A DNA stretch of 20,422 bases from an uncultured Oscillospiraceae bacterium (lineage in GTDB: Bacteria > Bacillota_A > Clostridia > Oscillospirales > Oscillospiraceae): positions 20,622 through 41,043 of the forward strand of contig CAJUAW010000009.1 of the NCBI GenBank assembly GCA_910584605.1, given 5' to 3'. The notes under the pieces are model-generated. The model searched no databases. It had not been told where the DNA came from and worked only from the letters and a program-made list of their open reading frames with translations. The translations under genes and the position numbers were made by a program. Below, piece by piece: positions 1 through 7,345 of the stretch (its first letter is position 1; every line of letters starts with the position of its first letter).

Positions 1-581
1 TCTAGCCTCCCCCGAAAGGAGGGCAGAGCGGCAAAGGCAGCCACAAGGACGGCCACCGCCGCCAGCACCGCCCACAGCACCGGCATCACTCCGTCCATCC
101 ACCGGCCCAGGACCAGCAGGCCCCCGGCCACGCCGGTGAGCCTCCCGCCCAGGGAGGCGTATACGTCGTCAAAGATGGGCAGCACCCGGACCAGCAGCAC
201 TCCGATGACCACCAGCATCAGCAGCATCATCACCGCCGGGTAGAGCAGCGCGTTCTTGATGCGCCGCTCCAGCCGGGCACGGCCCTCGTAGTACCGGGAC
301 AGGGCGGCCAGGGCCTCCTCGGTGCGCGCGGCCCGTTCCCCCACCTCCACCAGCTCGCAGACATAGACAGGGAAGCGCCCGACCGCCTTCATCGCGTCGG
401 ACAGGGTGGCTCCAAAGTCCACCTGTTTGGTCATTTCGTTCAGCATCGGCCGGTAGGTCCTGTCACTTTCCTCGGCCAGCAGATGGAGGGCGTTCCCTGT
501 CTCCTCGCCGGCGTGGAGCAGCATGGACAGCTCCAGGCACAGGGAGGACAGAGCCTCGTGGGAAAGTATGTTCTTCTCCAT
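1..581 (-). CDS. Type II secretion system F family protein (GspF/PilC-like), partial
   Basis: The visible 193 residues form one T2SF domain, the polytopic inner-membrane platform subunit of type IV pilus and type II secretion machines. Residues 8-110 are a helical cytoplasmic segment with family-like features (LSMLLHAGEETGNALHLLAE, then the VGERAARTEEALAALSRYYE region). A strong membrane helix follows at about 115-135 (MMLLMLVVIGVLLVRVLP), and a further hydrophobic stretch begins near 165. The protein starts directly at the T2SF domain, without the N-terminal extension common in PilC. The ATG at 581 is supported by GGAG seven bases upstream. The gene is cut at the window edge, so the second half and the partner ATPase and pilins are not visible. 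It reads in the same direction as the lipoprotein upstream, but hairpins lie between them. The family call is firm; the actual machine (pilus, secretion or competence) is not determined. Confidence 0.85.
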   Translation of the reverse strand, partial: MEKNILSHEALSSLCLELSMLLHAGEETGNALHLLAEESDRTYRPMLNEMTKQVDFGATLSDAMKAVGRFPVYVCELVEVGERAARTEEALAALSRYYEGRARLERRIKNALLYPAVMMLLMLVVIGVLLVRVLPIFDDVYASLGGRLTGVAGGLLVLGRWMDGVMPVLWAVLAAVAVLVAAFAALPSFRGRL

Positions 582-604
582 GGAATAACTCCAATCTCCA
601 ATCT

Positions 605-646
605 CTTAAAATGAAAAATGGGCTTACAAAGCTGTAAGCCCATTTT
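605..646 (-). terminator. Hairpin with U-tract downstream of the transglutaminase lipoprotein gene
   Basis: A perfect 14-bp inverted repeat (615-628 with 633-646, tetraloop AAGC on the plus strand) is followed on the minus strand by a T-rich tail (TTTTTCATTTT). It has A-rich and T-rich flanks like a bidirectional intrinsic terminator. It lies only about 33 bases ahead of the start codon of the F-family gene and overlaps a possible -10 box for that gene, so it could instead act as an operator or attenuator. Confidence 0.65.
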
Positions 647-670
647 AGCAAAAATCCTTCTGTTCGTAAA
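642..670 (-). promoter_or_regulatory. Possible promoter for the T2SF-family gene
   Basis: On the minus strand TTTACG (665-670) is followed after exactly 17 bases by TAAAAT (642-647) preceded by TGC, an extended -10 pattern. The predicted start of transcription falls inside the 14-bp inverted repeat at 615-646. Without this promoter the T2SF gene would depend on read-through from the lipoprotein gene. The call rests on consensus matching only. Confidence 0.4.
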
Positions 671-680
671 GGGGATTTTT
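650..680 (-). terminator. Weak stem-loop just after the lipoprotein stop codon
   Basis: AAAAATCC (650-657) pairs with GGATTTTT (673-680), with two further base pairs possible across a bulge, and the 3' side on the minus strand ends in five T residues. It begins ten bases after the lipoprotein stop. It could be a first, weak terminator ahead of the stronger hairpin at 615-646. Confidence 0.3.
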
Positions 681-689
681 CCAGCGGGA

Positions 690-1832
690 TCAATAAACGT
701 ATTTCACGCTGTAGTTCGAGCCGTCACCGATAAACTGCATGATCGCCTCGCTGCTGTTGCTGGAGGAGGCAAAGGTGGGGTCCATCCGGTACCAGGCGCG
801 GCCGTCGAAGTAAACAGCGCCCTCTACCCATCCGGTCTCCTCGGACCAGACGCTGATCCAGGCGTGGTAGCCGGTCTGGCCGTTGCCCAGGGGGACGTAG
901 CCCGTTACCAGCTTGCAGGGCACGCCCAGGCTCCGGAGCATGCCGGTCATCAGGGCGGCGTAATCGAAGCAGATGCCCTTCTTGGCGGCCAGCACGCTGT
1001 CCAGCTTGGGCAGATAGCCGCTCTGCACCGTGGCGGCCAGCTGGGTGTCATAGCTGATGTTGGACACCACATACTTGTAAACCACTTCCACCAGCTTCAG
1101 AGGATCGGTCTCAGATCCGGCCAGCTCCTTGGCCTTGGCCATGGTCTTCTCTGCGGCGCTGTAGTCCACATACTGATTGGGGCGCAGGAAGGGGGCGAAC
1201 TCGTCGGTGAGCTGGGCGTCAAACTTGGTGGAAAGCACCTGGGCGTACTTGGAGCCGGAGGTGTTCTCCAGGATAGTCACCGTGTAGCTGCCGCTGCCGT
1301 CGGAGAGGGGGAAGGTGGTCCATGCGCCGGCCTGCAGGTCGTAGGTATACACCAGCTTGGGGGTGGGGCAGGACACCTGAACCTTCAGGCGGGTCTTGGT
1401 GGTGCCGGTGAAGTTGACCATCACATAGCCGTCCTTGATGTTGGAGTAGTCAATCTTGGCCCGGGAGTTCTCCTTCACCTGGGTGCCGGAAGCCTCAGGC
1501 ATCGGCATGGGGGTCGCGGCCAGGGGCACATCGCCGTCCTCCAGCGAGACGTCGCCGTCCTCGCCGCCGTCCTCGCTGCCGTCAAGGATGATATCCTCGC
1601 CGTTGATGATGACCTCGCCCAGCTCAAACCGGTCCATATACACATCATCCAGCTGCACGTCATCGACCGGCGCGGAGGCATCCGGCGCGGAGCCATCCGG
1701 CGCGGCGGCGGACGTGGACCCGTCAGCGGAGGAGCCGGCGGAGGAGGACGCACCGCCGCCGGACTGCGCACAGCTGGTCAGCAGCAGGGCCAGCGCCAGG
1801 GTCACAGGAAGCAGACGCTTCAGAGTTTTCAT
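690..1832 (-). CDS. Transglutaminase-like domain lipoprotein
   Basis: This is a 380-residue exported lipoprotein. Residues 1-20 are a signal peptide ending in a lipobox (LLTS before Cys21). Residues 22-110 are a low-complexity Ser/Ala/Gly/Asp/Pro linker with acidic repeats. A beta-rich segment follows at about 125-205. The C-terminal half is a transglutaminase core with the catalytic triad in order: Cys288 in KKGICFDYA, His323 in GYHAWI and Asp351 in RMDPTF. Such domains in bacteria are usually cysteine proteases or peptide-linkage enzymes rather than crosslinkers, so its substrate is unknown, presumably at the outer face of the membrane or wall. The ATG at 1832 has AGAGG eight bases upstream. 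It has its own promoter and is divergent from the BTAD regulator, which makes control by that regulator possible but unproven. The family call is secure. Confidence 0.9.
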   Translation of the reverse strand: MKTLKRLLPVTLALALLLTSCAQSGGGASSSAGSSADGSTSAAAPDGSAPDASAPVDDVQLDDVYMDRFELGEVIINGEDIILDGSEDGGEDGDVSLEDGDVPLAATPMPMPEASGTQVKENSRAKIDYSNIKDGYVMVNFTGTTKTRLKVQVSCPTPKLVYTYDLQAGAWTTFPLSDGSGSYTVTILENTSGSKYAQVLSTKFDAQLTDEFAPFLRPNQYVDYSAAEKTMAKAKELAGSETDPLKLVEVVYKYVVSNISYDTQLAATVQSGYLPKLDSVLAAKKGICFDYAALMTGMLRSLGVPCKLVTGYVPLGNGQTGYHAWISVWSEETGWVEGAVYFDGRAWYRMDPTFASSSNSSEAIMQFIGDGSNYSVKYVY

Positions 1833-1865
1833 AACATAGCACCTCTTTCATAGCATTCCTAGGAG

Positions 1866-1883
1866 CCTTCCCAAGGGGGAAGG
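1866..1883 (-). promoter_or_regulatory. Hairpin in the 5' leader of the lipoprotein gene
   Basis: CCTTCCC and GGGAAGG pair as a perfect 7-bp stem with a 4-base loop, about 17 bases after the predicted transcription start and 33 bases before the start codon. An 8-base palindrome TCCTAGGA sits beside it. It may stabilise the transcript or be a small dispersed repeat; no known riboswitch is recognised. Confidence 0.3.
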
Positions 1884-1906
1884 ACAGTGATCTTGTTGAC
1901 AGGGTC

Positions 1907-1935
1907 AGTATATCACATCCTCCCATCCTTGTAAA
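1907..1935 (-). promoter_or_regulatory. Promoter of the transglutaminase lipoprotein gene
   Basis: On the minus strand TTTACA (1930-1935) is followed after 17 bases by TATACT (1907-1912). The sequence in front of the -10 box is TGTGA, a Gram-positive extended -10 (TRTGN) match. The predicted start is near 1900, giving a leader of about 68 bases. Confidence 0.7.
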
Positions 1936-2003
1936 GTATTTTTTCTAAAATCTTCTTCATAAATCTCGTTTTTGTGTATCTCACCATTTTTGAGGCGAAT
2001 CCG

Positions 2004-2032
2004 TTGCACACTACCTGGAATTGTGATATATT
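2004..2032 (+). promoter_or_regulatory. Promoter of the BTAD regulator gene
   Basis: TTGCAC (2004-2009), a 17-base spacer and TATATT (2027-2032) preceded by TGTGA make a strong extended vegetative promoter. An inverted repeat TGGGAG/CTCCCA (2032-2037 with 2043-2048) lies directly on the expected start site, where a bound repressor or a 5' RNA hairpin could act. The start codon is at 2067, about 28 bases downstream of the predicted transcript start. Confidence 0.7.
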
Positions 2033-2066
2033 GGGAGCACTTCTCCCATAGAAAGGTGTAACCGCC

Positions 2067-3266
2067 ATGGATATTCCCCCTGTGCAGGTCCAGATGCTGG
2101 GCCGCTTCGTGATCCGAAGGGGCAGTCAGGAGGTCTCGGTCAGCGGCCGGTCCCAGAAGCTCTGCCTGCTGCTGGCCGCCCTGATCTGGGAACGGGACCG
2201 CCCCCTCTCCTACCATGAATTGACCCAGCTTCTCTGGGCGGAGACCGGTCACGGCCCCAATCCGGTGAACGCGCTGAAGGCGATCCTCCACCGGGCGCGG
2301 CTCTGCCTGGACGGGCTGGGGGAGGGCTCCGGACGGTCCCTGCTCCTGCACCGGGACGGCGGGCTCCAGTGGTCCCCCCAGGTCCCCCTCACCCTGGACG
2401 CGGAGCAGTTTTCCCTCCTGACCCATGAGGCCGGCCAGCCCCTCGGTGAGGACCAGGCCCTGGCCCTCCAGATGGAGGCCCTCTCCCTCTACCAGGGCCG
2501 CCTGCTTCCCATGCTGGACGGCTGTCCCTGGACGGCCGGAAGGGCGGAGGCGCTGCACCAGACCTATCTCCAGACCGTGTTCCGCACGCTGCCCGTGCTG
2601 GAGCGCCAGTCCCGGTGGCAGGACGCGGCCCAGACCGCCGGAGCTGCGCTGGCCCTGGAGCCCTGCCGGGATGATCTGTGCCTCTGGCAAATGAGGGCGC
2701 TGCTCCAGCTGGAGCGCCGGACGGAGGCAGTACAGGTTTATGAGTCCTTTCAGGAGCGCCTGCTGTCCCAGAGGGGGGTGATCCCCTCGGACGAGCTGCG
2801 GGCCCTCTGCCGGAAGGCCCGGCAGGACTCCGATCCCAGTCTCCTCACCCCGGACACCCTGCAGGAGCGGCTGGCCGAGCCCCCTTTCTCCGGCGCCCTG
2901 CTGTGCGACTTCGACTTTTTCCGGGTGCTCTGCCACGCCGCCGCCCGGCGGGCGGGACGGGAGGCGGCTCCGGTCCACTCCGCTCTCATCTCCCTCTCCG
3001 GGGCGGGGGACGCGCCTCTCCCCCGCTTCAGCCTGGACCGGGCGATGGATCATCTCCAGGAGATCATCACCGGCCAGCTCCGCCAGGGGGACGCGGTCAC
3101 CCGGTACGGGGCCTCCCAGTTCATCATCCTCCTGCCCCAGGCGGGGCTGGAGGACAGCCGCAAGGTCTGCAGGCGCATCACCCGGGCCTTCACCCGGCAG
3201 TTCCCCCACTCCCCCGCCGTGCTGTCGGTCTCCGTACAGCCCCTGTCTGCCCGCCAAACGAGATGA
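2067..3266 (+). CDS. SARP/BTAD-family transcriptional regulator with degenerate GGDEF-like C-terminus
   Basis: This 399-residue cytoplasmic regulator has three parts. Residues 5-105 form an OmpR-like winged helix (VQMLGRFVI, then RSQKLCLLLAALIWERDRPLSYHELTQLLW). Residues 108-255 form a bacterial transcriptional activator (BTAD) helical-repeat domain with TPR-like helices (ALALEPCRDDLCLWQMRALL; AVQVYESFQERLLSQRGVIP). Residues 278-392 resemble a GGDEF domain (DFDFFRVLCHAAARRAGRE, then RQGDAVTRYGASQFIILLPQ). The GGDEF signature is replaced by YGASQF at 347-352, so cyclase activity is unlikely; the domain may sense or dimerise. The start is supported by the upstream AAAGG and a strong promoter. 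It is divergent from the lipoprotein gene and convergent with VanZ. It is an unlinked, plausible regulator of either neighbour; its target is not known from sequence. Confidence 0.85.
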   Translation: MDIPPVQVQMLGRFVIRRGSQEVSVSGRSQKLCLLLAALIWERDRPLSYHELTQLLWAETGHGPNPVNALKAILHRARLCLDGLGEGSGRSLLLHRDGGLQWSPQVPLTLDAEQFSLLTHEAGQPLGEDQALALQMEALSLYQGRLLPMLDGCPWTAGRAEALHQTYLQTVFRTLPVLERQSRWQDAAQTAGAALALEPCRDDLCLWQMRALLQLERRTEAVQVYESFQERLLSQRGVIPSDELRALCRKARQDSDPSLLTPDTLQERLAEPPFSGALLCDFDFFRVLCHAAARRAGREAAPVHSALISLSGAGDAPLPRFSLDRAMDHLQEIITGQLRQGDAVTRYGASQFIILLPQAGLEDSRKVCRRITRAFTRQFPHSPAVLSVSVQPLSARQTR

Positions 3267-3271
3267 ACACC

Positions 3272-3304
3272 GCAGTGCCCGGACGGTTTCGCTCCGGGCA
3301 CTGC
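3272..3304. terminator. Hairpin between the convergent regulator and VanZ genes
   Basis: A perfect 12-bp GC-rich inverted repeat, GCAGTGCCCGGA (3272-3283) with TCCGGGCACTGC (3293-3304), lies six bases after the regulator stop and 37 bases before the VanZ stop on the other strand. Neither side has a clear T-run, so it is either a weak bidirectional terminator or a 3'-end stability hairpin. Confidence 0.5.
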
Positions 3305-3341
3305 TGCTGTCCGGATTTCCGCGGAACGCAGCGGCTTGGCC

Positions 3342-3770
3342 TCACTTCCGCCGCCGCATGAGTCCCGTCCCCAGCAGAGCCAGCACGGCTCCGGTGAACG
3401 CCCCGGCGGTATCCAGCCATACATCCTGCACCTGACCCGTCCGCCCCGCCACAAACAGCTGGATGGTCTCATCGCACAGGGCGGTCATCACCCCGGTCAT
3501 AACTGCAAAGAGGAACCCGGTACGGAACCGCTGGCACCGGCTCCCGAACAGCAGTCCGGCCAGCACCCCCAGTATGGCAAACTCCGTGAAATGGGCCAGC
3601 TTTCGGACCAGCCGCATGGACAGCTCCACCGGAAGGATCTGCTGGAGCAGCTCCAGCATCCAACGGCTCTCCGCGGTGGATGCGTCCGCCGGCTGGAGCG
3701 AACGGCAGAAGATAAAGGCGATCCACAGAAACAGGCCGGTCAGGCAGATCATAACACGTCTTCGATTCAT
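3342..3770 (-). CDS. VanZ-like family membrane protein
   Basis: This 142-residue membrane protein has a length normal for small VanZ proteins. Membrane segments are seen at about 6-22, 60-77, 84-99 and 120-137. The family hallmark motifs are present: RKLAHFTEFAILG (56-68) and CDETIQLF, AGRTGQVQDVWLDTAG (99-123). VanZ of enterococci gives low-level teicoplanin resistance, but most chromosomal relatives have no defined role; several lie near cell-wall or capsule genes. The ATG at 3770 has AGAGG five bases upstream. It is the last gene of the minus-strand capsule cluster, 53 bases after the GT2 stop, with no separate promoter seen, so it is probably co-transcribed. The glycopeptide link is family knowledge only. 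Confidence 0.88.
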   Translation of the reverse strand: MNRRRVMICLTGLFLWIAFIFCRSLQPADASTAESRWMLELLQQILPVELSMRLVRKLAHFTEFAILGVLAGLLFGSRCQRFRTGFLFAVMTGVMTALCDETIQLFVAGRTGQVQDVWLDTAGAFTGAVLALLGTGLMRRRK

Positions 3771-3823
3771 AGCGACCTCTCAAAACATGATGGCAATGAC
3801 TTGGATGGCAGGACGCAAACGGC

Positions 3824-4882
3824 TCAGTCTCCGCCGGTGAAGCCGCAATATATGCGCCCTACCGCTATCATCGTCCGGTACATGCGAAATTTTAAGAGGT
3901 AATAGACCATCTTCTTTCGCCAAGACAAAGAGGACGGACCGACACAGCGAATCCCCTCCTGACACACCGGGCACGCGGCAAATTCCTTCAGCGTCTGTAC
4001 CGCTGCACGGAAGCTGTCCGCGCTGGTGACGCCTGCACTCAGCCGCTTGGAAAAAATAATCAGGTCGTCGACAATTCTCCAGAAATAATACGGCCGCAAT
4101 TCCGCTTCCACACAATGCTGTTTCATAAAGGCATTGATTTCTTCCGCGGCTCTGAGGATACACGCTTGATGGTCCGAATGAAGTGTGCGGCAGGCCGATC
4201 CGCCGTGAATACGGTAGTGGTAAACAGGGACATCCAGAATGCATATTCGTTCCGCGTGCCAAACTGCAGAAAGATTAAACACAACATCCTCTGACTTTTT
4301 TAACCCCACCGGAAAGTGAATTTGATTCTCTTTTAAATAATCTGCGCGATAGATCTGTCCCCATGAAGTCCCCAGCCACACTGCCGTCCGATGATCACAG
4401 CGGCAGATCACGCACTCAAAGAGAAAATCCAAGTTTTCTCGCACCAGATACTCGTTTGCTCCCGCCGCCTTCGACCGCGCTTGAATCTGCCTTCCAGTAT
4501 AATTCCAATAAAACGACGCACATACAATTTCGCAATTCGTCTGAACAGCCGTTCGAACCAGTACTTCCACGGCATCCTTCTCCAGCCAATCGTCCGGGTC
4601 CACAAACATGATCCAATCCGCTTCTGCCTGCTCCATCCCAAAATTTCGAGCGGCTGAAACCCCCATGTTCTCTCGATGAAACACACGAATCCGTTTATCC
4701 TCCGCAGCGAATTGGTCGCACATCTGAGGGCAGCTGTCCGGACTGCCATCATCAACCAAAATGATATCCATCTCCTGCATGGTCTGACCGCGAATACTAT
4801 CAATACACTCCTTCAGATAAGCCTCTACATTATAAATCGGGACAATGATACTTACCATCGCCGTTTCACACATACAGCCCAC
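3824..4882 (-). CDS. Glycosyltransferase family 2 protein
   Basis: This is an inverting GT-A fold glycosyltransferase of about 352 residues. The N-terminal nucleotide-sugar domain shows VSIIVPIYNVEAYLKECIDS (10-29), the UDP-binding VDDGSPDSC (43-51), NMGVSAARNFGM (72-83) and the metal-binding FVDPDDW (93-99). The C-terminal third is less conserved and probably carries acceptor contacts and membrane association. It should add one sugar to the lipid-linked repeat unit on the cytoplasmic face. The start is ambiguous: AAGGAGG lies five bases before a GTG at 4882, two before a TTG at 4885, 14 before an ATG at 4873, and the conserved domain itself could start at ATG 4858. I prefer GTG on spacing. 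The gene is clearly more AT-rich than the early capsule genes, as is the polymerase gene upstream. Sugar specificity cannot be read from the sequence. Confidence 0.87.
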   Translation of the reverse strand: MGCMCETAMVSIIVPIYNVEAYLKECIDSIRGQTMQEMDIILVDDGSPDSCPQMCDQFAAEDKRIRVFHRENMGVSAARNFGMEQAEADWIMFVDPDDWLEKDAVEVLVRTAVQTNCEIVCASFYWNYTGRQIQARSKAAGANEYLVRENLDFLFECVICRCDHRTAVWLGTSWGQIYRADYLKENQIHFPVGLKKSEDVVFNLSAVWHAERICILDVPVYHYRIHGGSACRTLHSDHQACILRAAEEINAFMKQHCVEAELRPYYFWRIVDDLIIFSKRLSAGVTSADSFRAAVQTLKEFAACPVCQEGIRCVGPSSLSWRKKMVYYLLKFRMYRTMIAVGRIYCGFTGGD

Positions 4883-4923
4883 CAATCCCTCCTTCAGGCG
4901 AAATCACCTTCCCGGTCCGTTCC

Positions 4924-6156
4924 TCATGGGACGTTCCGAAACCTTGGCCGTCTGCATACAATCCGAAGCTTTCGTTTTCTGCTTTGCCTGTTATCAGCCG
5001 CATGCCACGGTTCCCACGGTTTCAGCGACAGCAATCGCGTGGTATGCATTCCAAGTACAAACATCACATTGATTTGAAACCCCCACTCCACCTCTATGAT
5101 TGCATCAATCAGATAGACCATCAAGGTGACCAGCATCAGCTTTCCAAAAAAACTCCCTGCGCTCTTGCGGACAGCCGTATGGGCCAGGAAAATTCCCACA
5201 AGAACCACTGCTGCAAGCACTGCTCCTCCCATCAGCAAAATGAACAGGAACACACTATGAGGATGAATGGCAGCAGCCCCATAAAATCCCGAAAGCTCCT
5301 GCAGACTCTCTTCGATCAGATAACCGTACCCCAGCAAAGGCCGCTCCCTGATCAAAGAAAGCACGCTATTCCATAAATCGATGCGCCAAACAAACGATGC
5401 GCCCCGCTGCAAAAGTGCTTCAATCAGAAAAAACCACACATTCTGCAGCCAAAAAAACGACCCAAAGAGGAGCAGACCGGCCATCAGACCATTGCATAAA
5501 TGAAAGGCCCTCGGCACAGCCCGGTCCTTGACGCAGTAAATCAAAACCAAAACGGAAAATACCGGAAACACAACAAGCGAACCGGCAGACCGTCCAAGCA
5601 AAAACGTTGCTGCGCTCGCAAGAAACAGTATCCATGTATGAGCTGAAATTTTCCCATTCTTCCAGTATGAGCGGATCAGCGCAAACACCAAAACAGGCAT
5701 AATGGCAAATATTTGCGTGTTTTTGTGACCAAGGAACCAGCCGCTTGTTACCAATCCATCCGGAAACACCACAATCATGATCAAATTGACATATATATAC
5801 CAATTTAAAACAGAAAAAGAGTCAATCAACAGCTCTGGATTGTAGGTCATCCACAGATCAACCAGTAAGCAAAGGGCAAAACTGCGTATATTTTTTGTTA
5901 CAAAGCTATCCAGCCTGCCAGGGCCTATCAGCGATGTAAAAAAAATCGTGCCGTAAAAGACGATGATCCAAACCCTGGCTTTCGACACAGGCTTTGACGT
6001 AACAGCCGCCAAAATCAGCAGCAGAGTAAAGCAGAATATACCGCTTTGGCATAGAATATTCACTGGCATATATGTAAGGATAAATTGAGGACGCATCAGA
6101 AACAGCAGCATCAGCCTCAAAAGCAATGCATTTTCATATATACTTTTTCTGTTCAT
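4924..6156 (-). CDS. O-antigen ligase/polymerase (Wzy-like) family membrane protein
   Basis: This 410-residue polytopic protein has about ten to twelve hydrophobic segments spread from residue 10 to 365 and a basic C-terminal tail (about 380-410). Motifs typical of the Wzy/WaaL superfamily in Gram-positive capsule loci are visible: LGHKNTQIF (142-150), GRSAGS (188-193), then RIDLWNSVLSLIRERPLLGY (258-277) and HPHSVFLFILLMGG (298-311) in the large outer loop region. It most likely polymerises lipid-linked repeat units outside the membrane, with chain length set by CpsC/CpsD encoded upstream. The ATG at 6156 follows AGAGG by eight bases. It lies between a GT4 and a GT2 gene in the same operon. 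It is AT-rich relative to the flanking DNA, which suggests a transferred serotype-type cassette. A ligase role is possible but less likely in this setting. Confidence 0.85.
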   Translation of the reverse strand: MNRKSIYENALLLRLMLLFLMRPQFILTYMPVNILCQSGIFCFTLLLILAAVTSKPVSKARVWIIVFYGTIFFTSLIGPGRLDSFVTKNIRSFALCLLVDLWMTYNPELLIDSFSVLNWYIYVNLIMIVVFPDGLVTSGWFLGHKNTQIFAIMPVLVFALIRSYWKNGKISAHTWILFLASAATFLLGRSAGSLVVFPVFSVLVLIYCVKDRAVPRAFHLCNGLMAGLLLFGSFFWLQNVWFFLIEALLQRGASFVWRIDLWNSVLSLIRERPLLGYGYLIEESLQELSGFYGAAAIHPHSVFLFILLMGGAVLAAVVLVGIFLAHTAVRKSAGSFFGKLMLVTLMVYLIDAIIEVEWGFQINVMFVLGMHTTRLLSLKPWEPWHAADNRQSRKRKLRIVCRRPRFRNVP

Positions 6157-6232
6157 GTGTAAAGCCTCTCGTCCTCCCTTTCGCGTTCACGCTTTTGCTC
6201 ACTGCCATCCCACAGAGATCCAGCGCCTCCTT

Positions 6233-7327
6233 CTACGGGCATTGAGCTGCCAAAAACTCATATTTCTCTGCCAACAGGGATGCCTGCTGCCCAATATCAT
6301 AGCCCGCTTTTTGAATGACCGCCCGAAGCCCTGTTCGCTCTGCTTGGCGGCCATTCACCAGCTCTCCAGCCCACACCTGCGGAGCAGCATCCAACGGAAC
6401 AAACACAGTCTGCCCTGTTATATCAGCATCAGAAGGCACCTGCGTACTGACGACGCATGGCAGCCCGCATGCTTGGGCTTCAATCAGAACGATACCCAAG
6501 CCTTCAAACAAGCTGGGCAGGAGGAATACATCCATCGCGCGATAAAAATCTTCAATGTTGGTCTGCGGCTTCAAAAAACGCACGGAATCCTCCAGTCCCA
6601 GACGCCGGGCCTCCGCACGGAGCTCCCCTTCCAGCGCACCTGTCCCGATCAGCAAAAGAACCGCTTCTGCCCGCAGGCTCTTTACTTCCTTGAAAATTTG
6701 AAGCAAAAACTTCTGATTTTTTTGCGGACAAAACCGTCCCACATGTCCTACAACAAACCGGTCCTCCACTCCCAGCTCGCTGCGCATCCTCGCTCTGACC
6801 TCCCCGTCCGGGCAGAACCGCTCTGCAGAGATCGCATTGTAAATCACTTGAAATTCCCTGTCTTTTCCAAACATATACCTCCCCGCCGGGATGGAACACG
6901 CCCAATATACGTTGCTGAGGTATTTGATCCACGGAATGATCCGCGCCAAGATACGGCCTTTCAGCGTCGGCTCTGTACGGATGTTGTGGCTGTGAGCGAT
7001 GCGCACCGGCACGCCGCACAGCTTTGCGGCAGTAAAATAAATCAGCGCGTGGCCGGGCGGATGCCCCTGAATGATCTTATACTCCGGGTGACTCCGAAAA
7101 AATCGAATGAGTCCCGGCAGATTTTTCAGTGACATATAGTAGGTCCTGCCGCCTAAGGCTCGAATTTCCTCATCATAACCGTCTTTGCTGTGAAGCAAAA
7201 AATCAAATTGGATGCGGCTCCGGTCCAAATGCCGGTAATAATTCATGATCAGATTTTCTGCGCCGCCGCAGACCGGCATGCATTTAAAGATCTGCAGTAC
7301 ACGAATCGGGGGGTCTGTATGCTCCAT
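6233..7327 (-). CDS. Glycosyltransferase family 4 (GT-B fold), downstream copy
   Basis: This is a 364-residue retaining glycosyltransferase. The N-terminal acceptor domain begins IRVLQIFKCMPVCGGAENLI (8-27), with the glycine-rich GGAEN turn and a conserved AHSHN (111-115). The C-terminal donor domain has VVGHVGRFCPQKNQKFL (192-208), the LLLIGTG strand (224-230) and the EX7E nucleotide-sugar motif, Glu275 and Glu283 in FEGLGIVLIEAQACG. It probably adds a sugar to the capsule repeat unit at the inner membrane face. It is about half identical, by eye and along its whole length, to the product of the adjacent upstream gene, so the two probably arose by tandem duplication and now transfer different sugars. 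The gap between them is 18 bases. The start ATG has GGGAG about 12 bases upstream, a weak placement. Confidence 0.9.
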   Translation of the reverse strand: MEHTDPPIRVLQIFKCMPVCGGAENLIMNYYRHLDRSRIQFDFLLHSKDGYDEEIRALGGRTYYMSLKNLPGLIRFFRSHPEYKIIQGHPPGHALIYFTAAKLCGVPVRIAHSHNIRTEPTLKGRILARIIPWIKYLSNVYWACSIPAGRYMFGKDREFQVIYNAISAERFCPDGEVRARMRSELGVEDRFVVGHVGRFCPQKNQKFLLQIFKEVKSLRAEAVLLLIGTGALEGELRAEARRLGLEDSVRFLKPQTNIEDFYRAMDVFLLPSLFEGLGIVLIEAQACGLPCVVSTQVPSDADITGQTVFVPLDAAPQVWAGELVNGRQAERTGLRAVIQKAGYDIGQQASLLAEKYEFLAAQCP

Positions 7328-7345
7328 CCTGTCTATCGTCTCCCA

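Noticed and set aside
618..1853. Long plus-strand open frame across the lipoprotein gene
   Set aside because: It is antisense to a gene with a clear lipobox and catalytic triad. The product is low-complexity and matches no family, as expected of antisense frames in GC-rich DNA.
1905..3257. Long minus-strand open frame across the BTAD regulator
   Set aside because: The plus-strand product has recognisable winged-helix and BTAD domains and a good promoter. The antisense product is compositionally biased and has no ribosome site.
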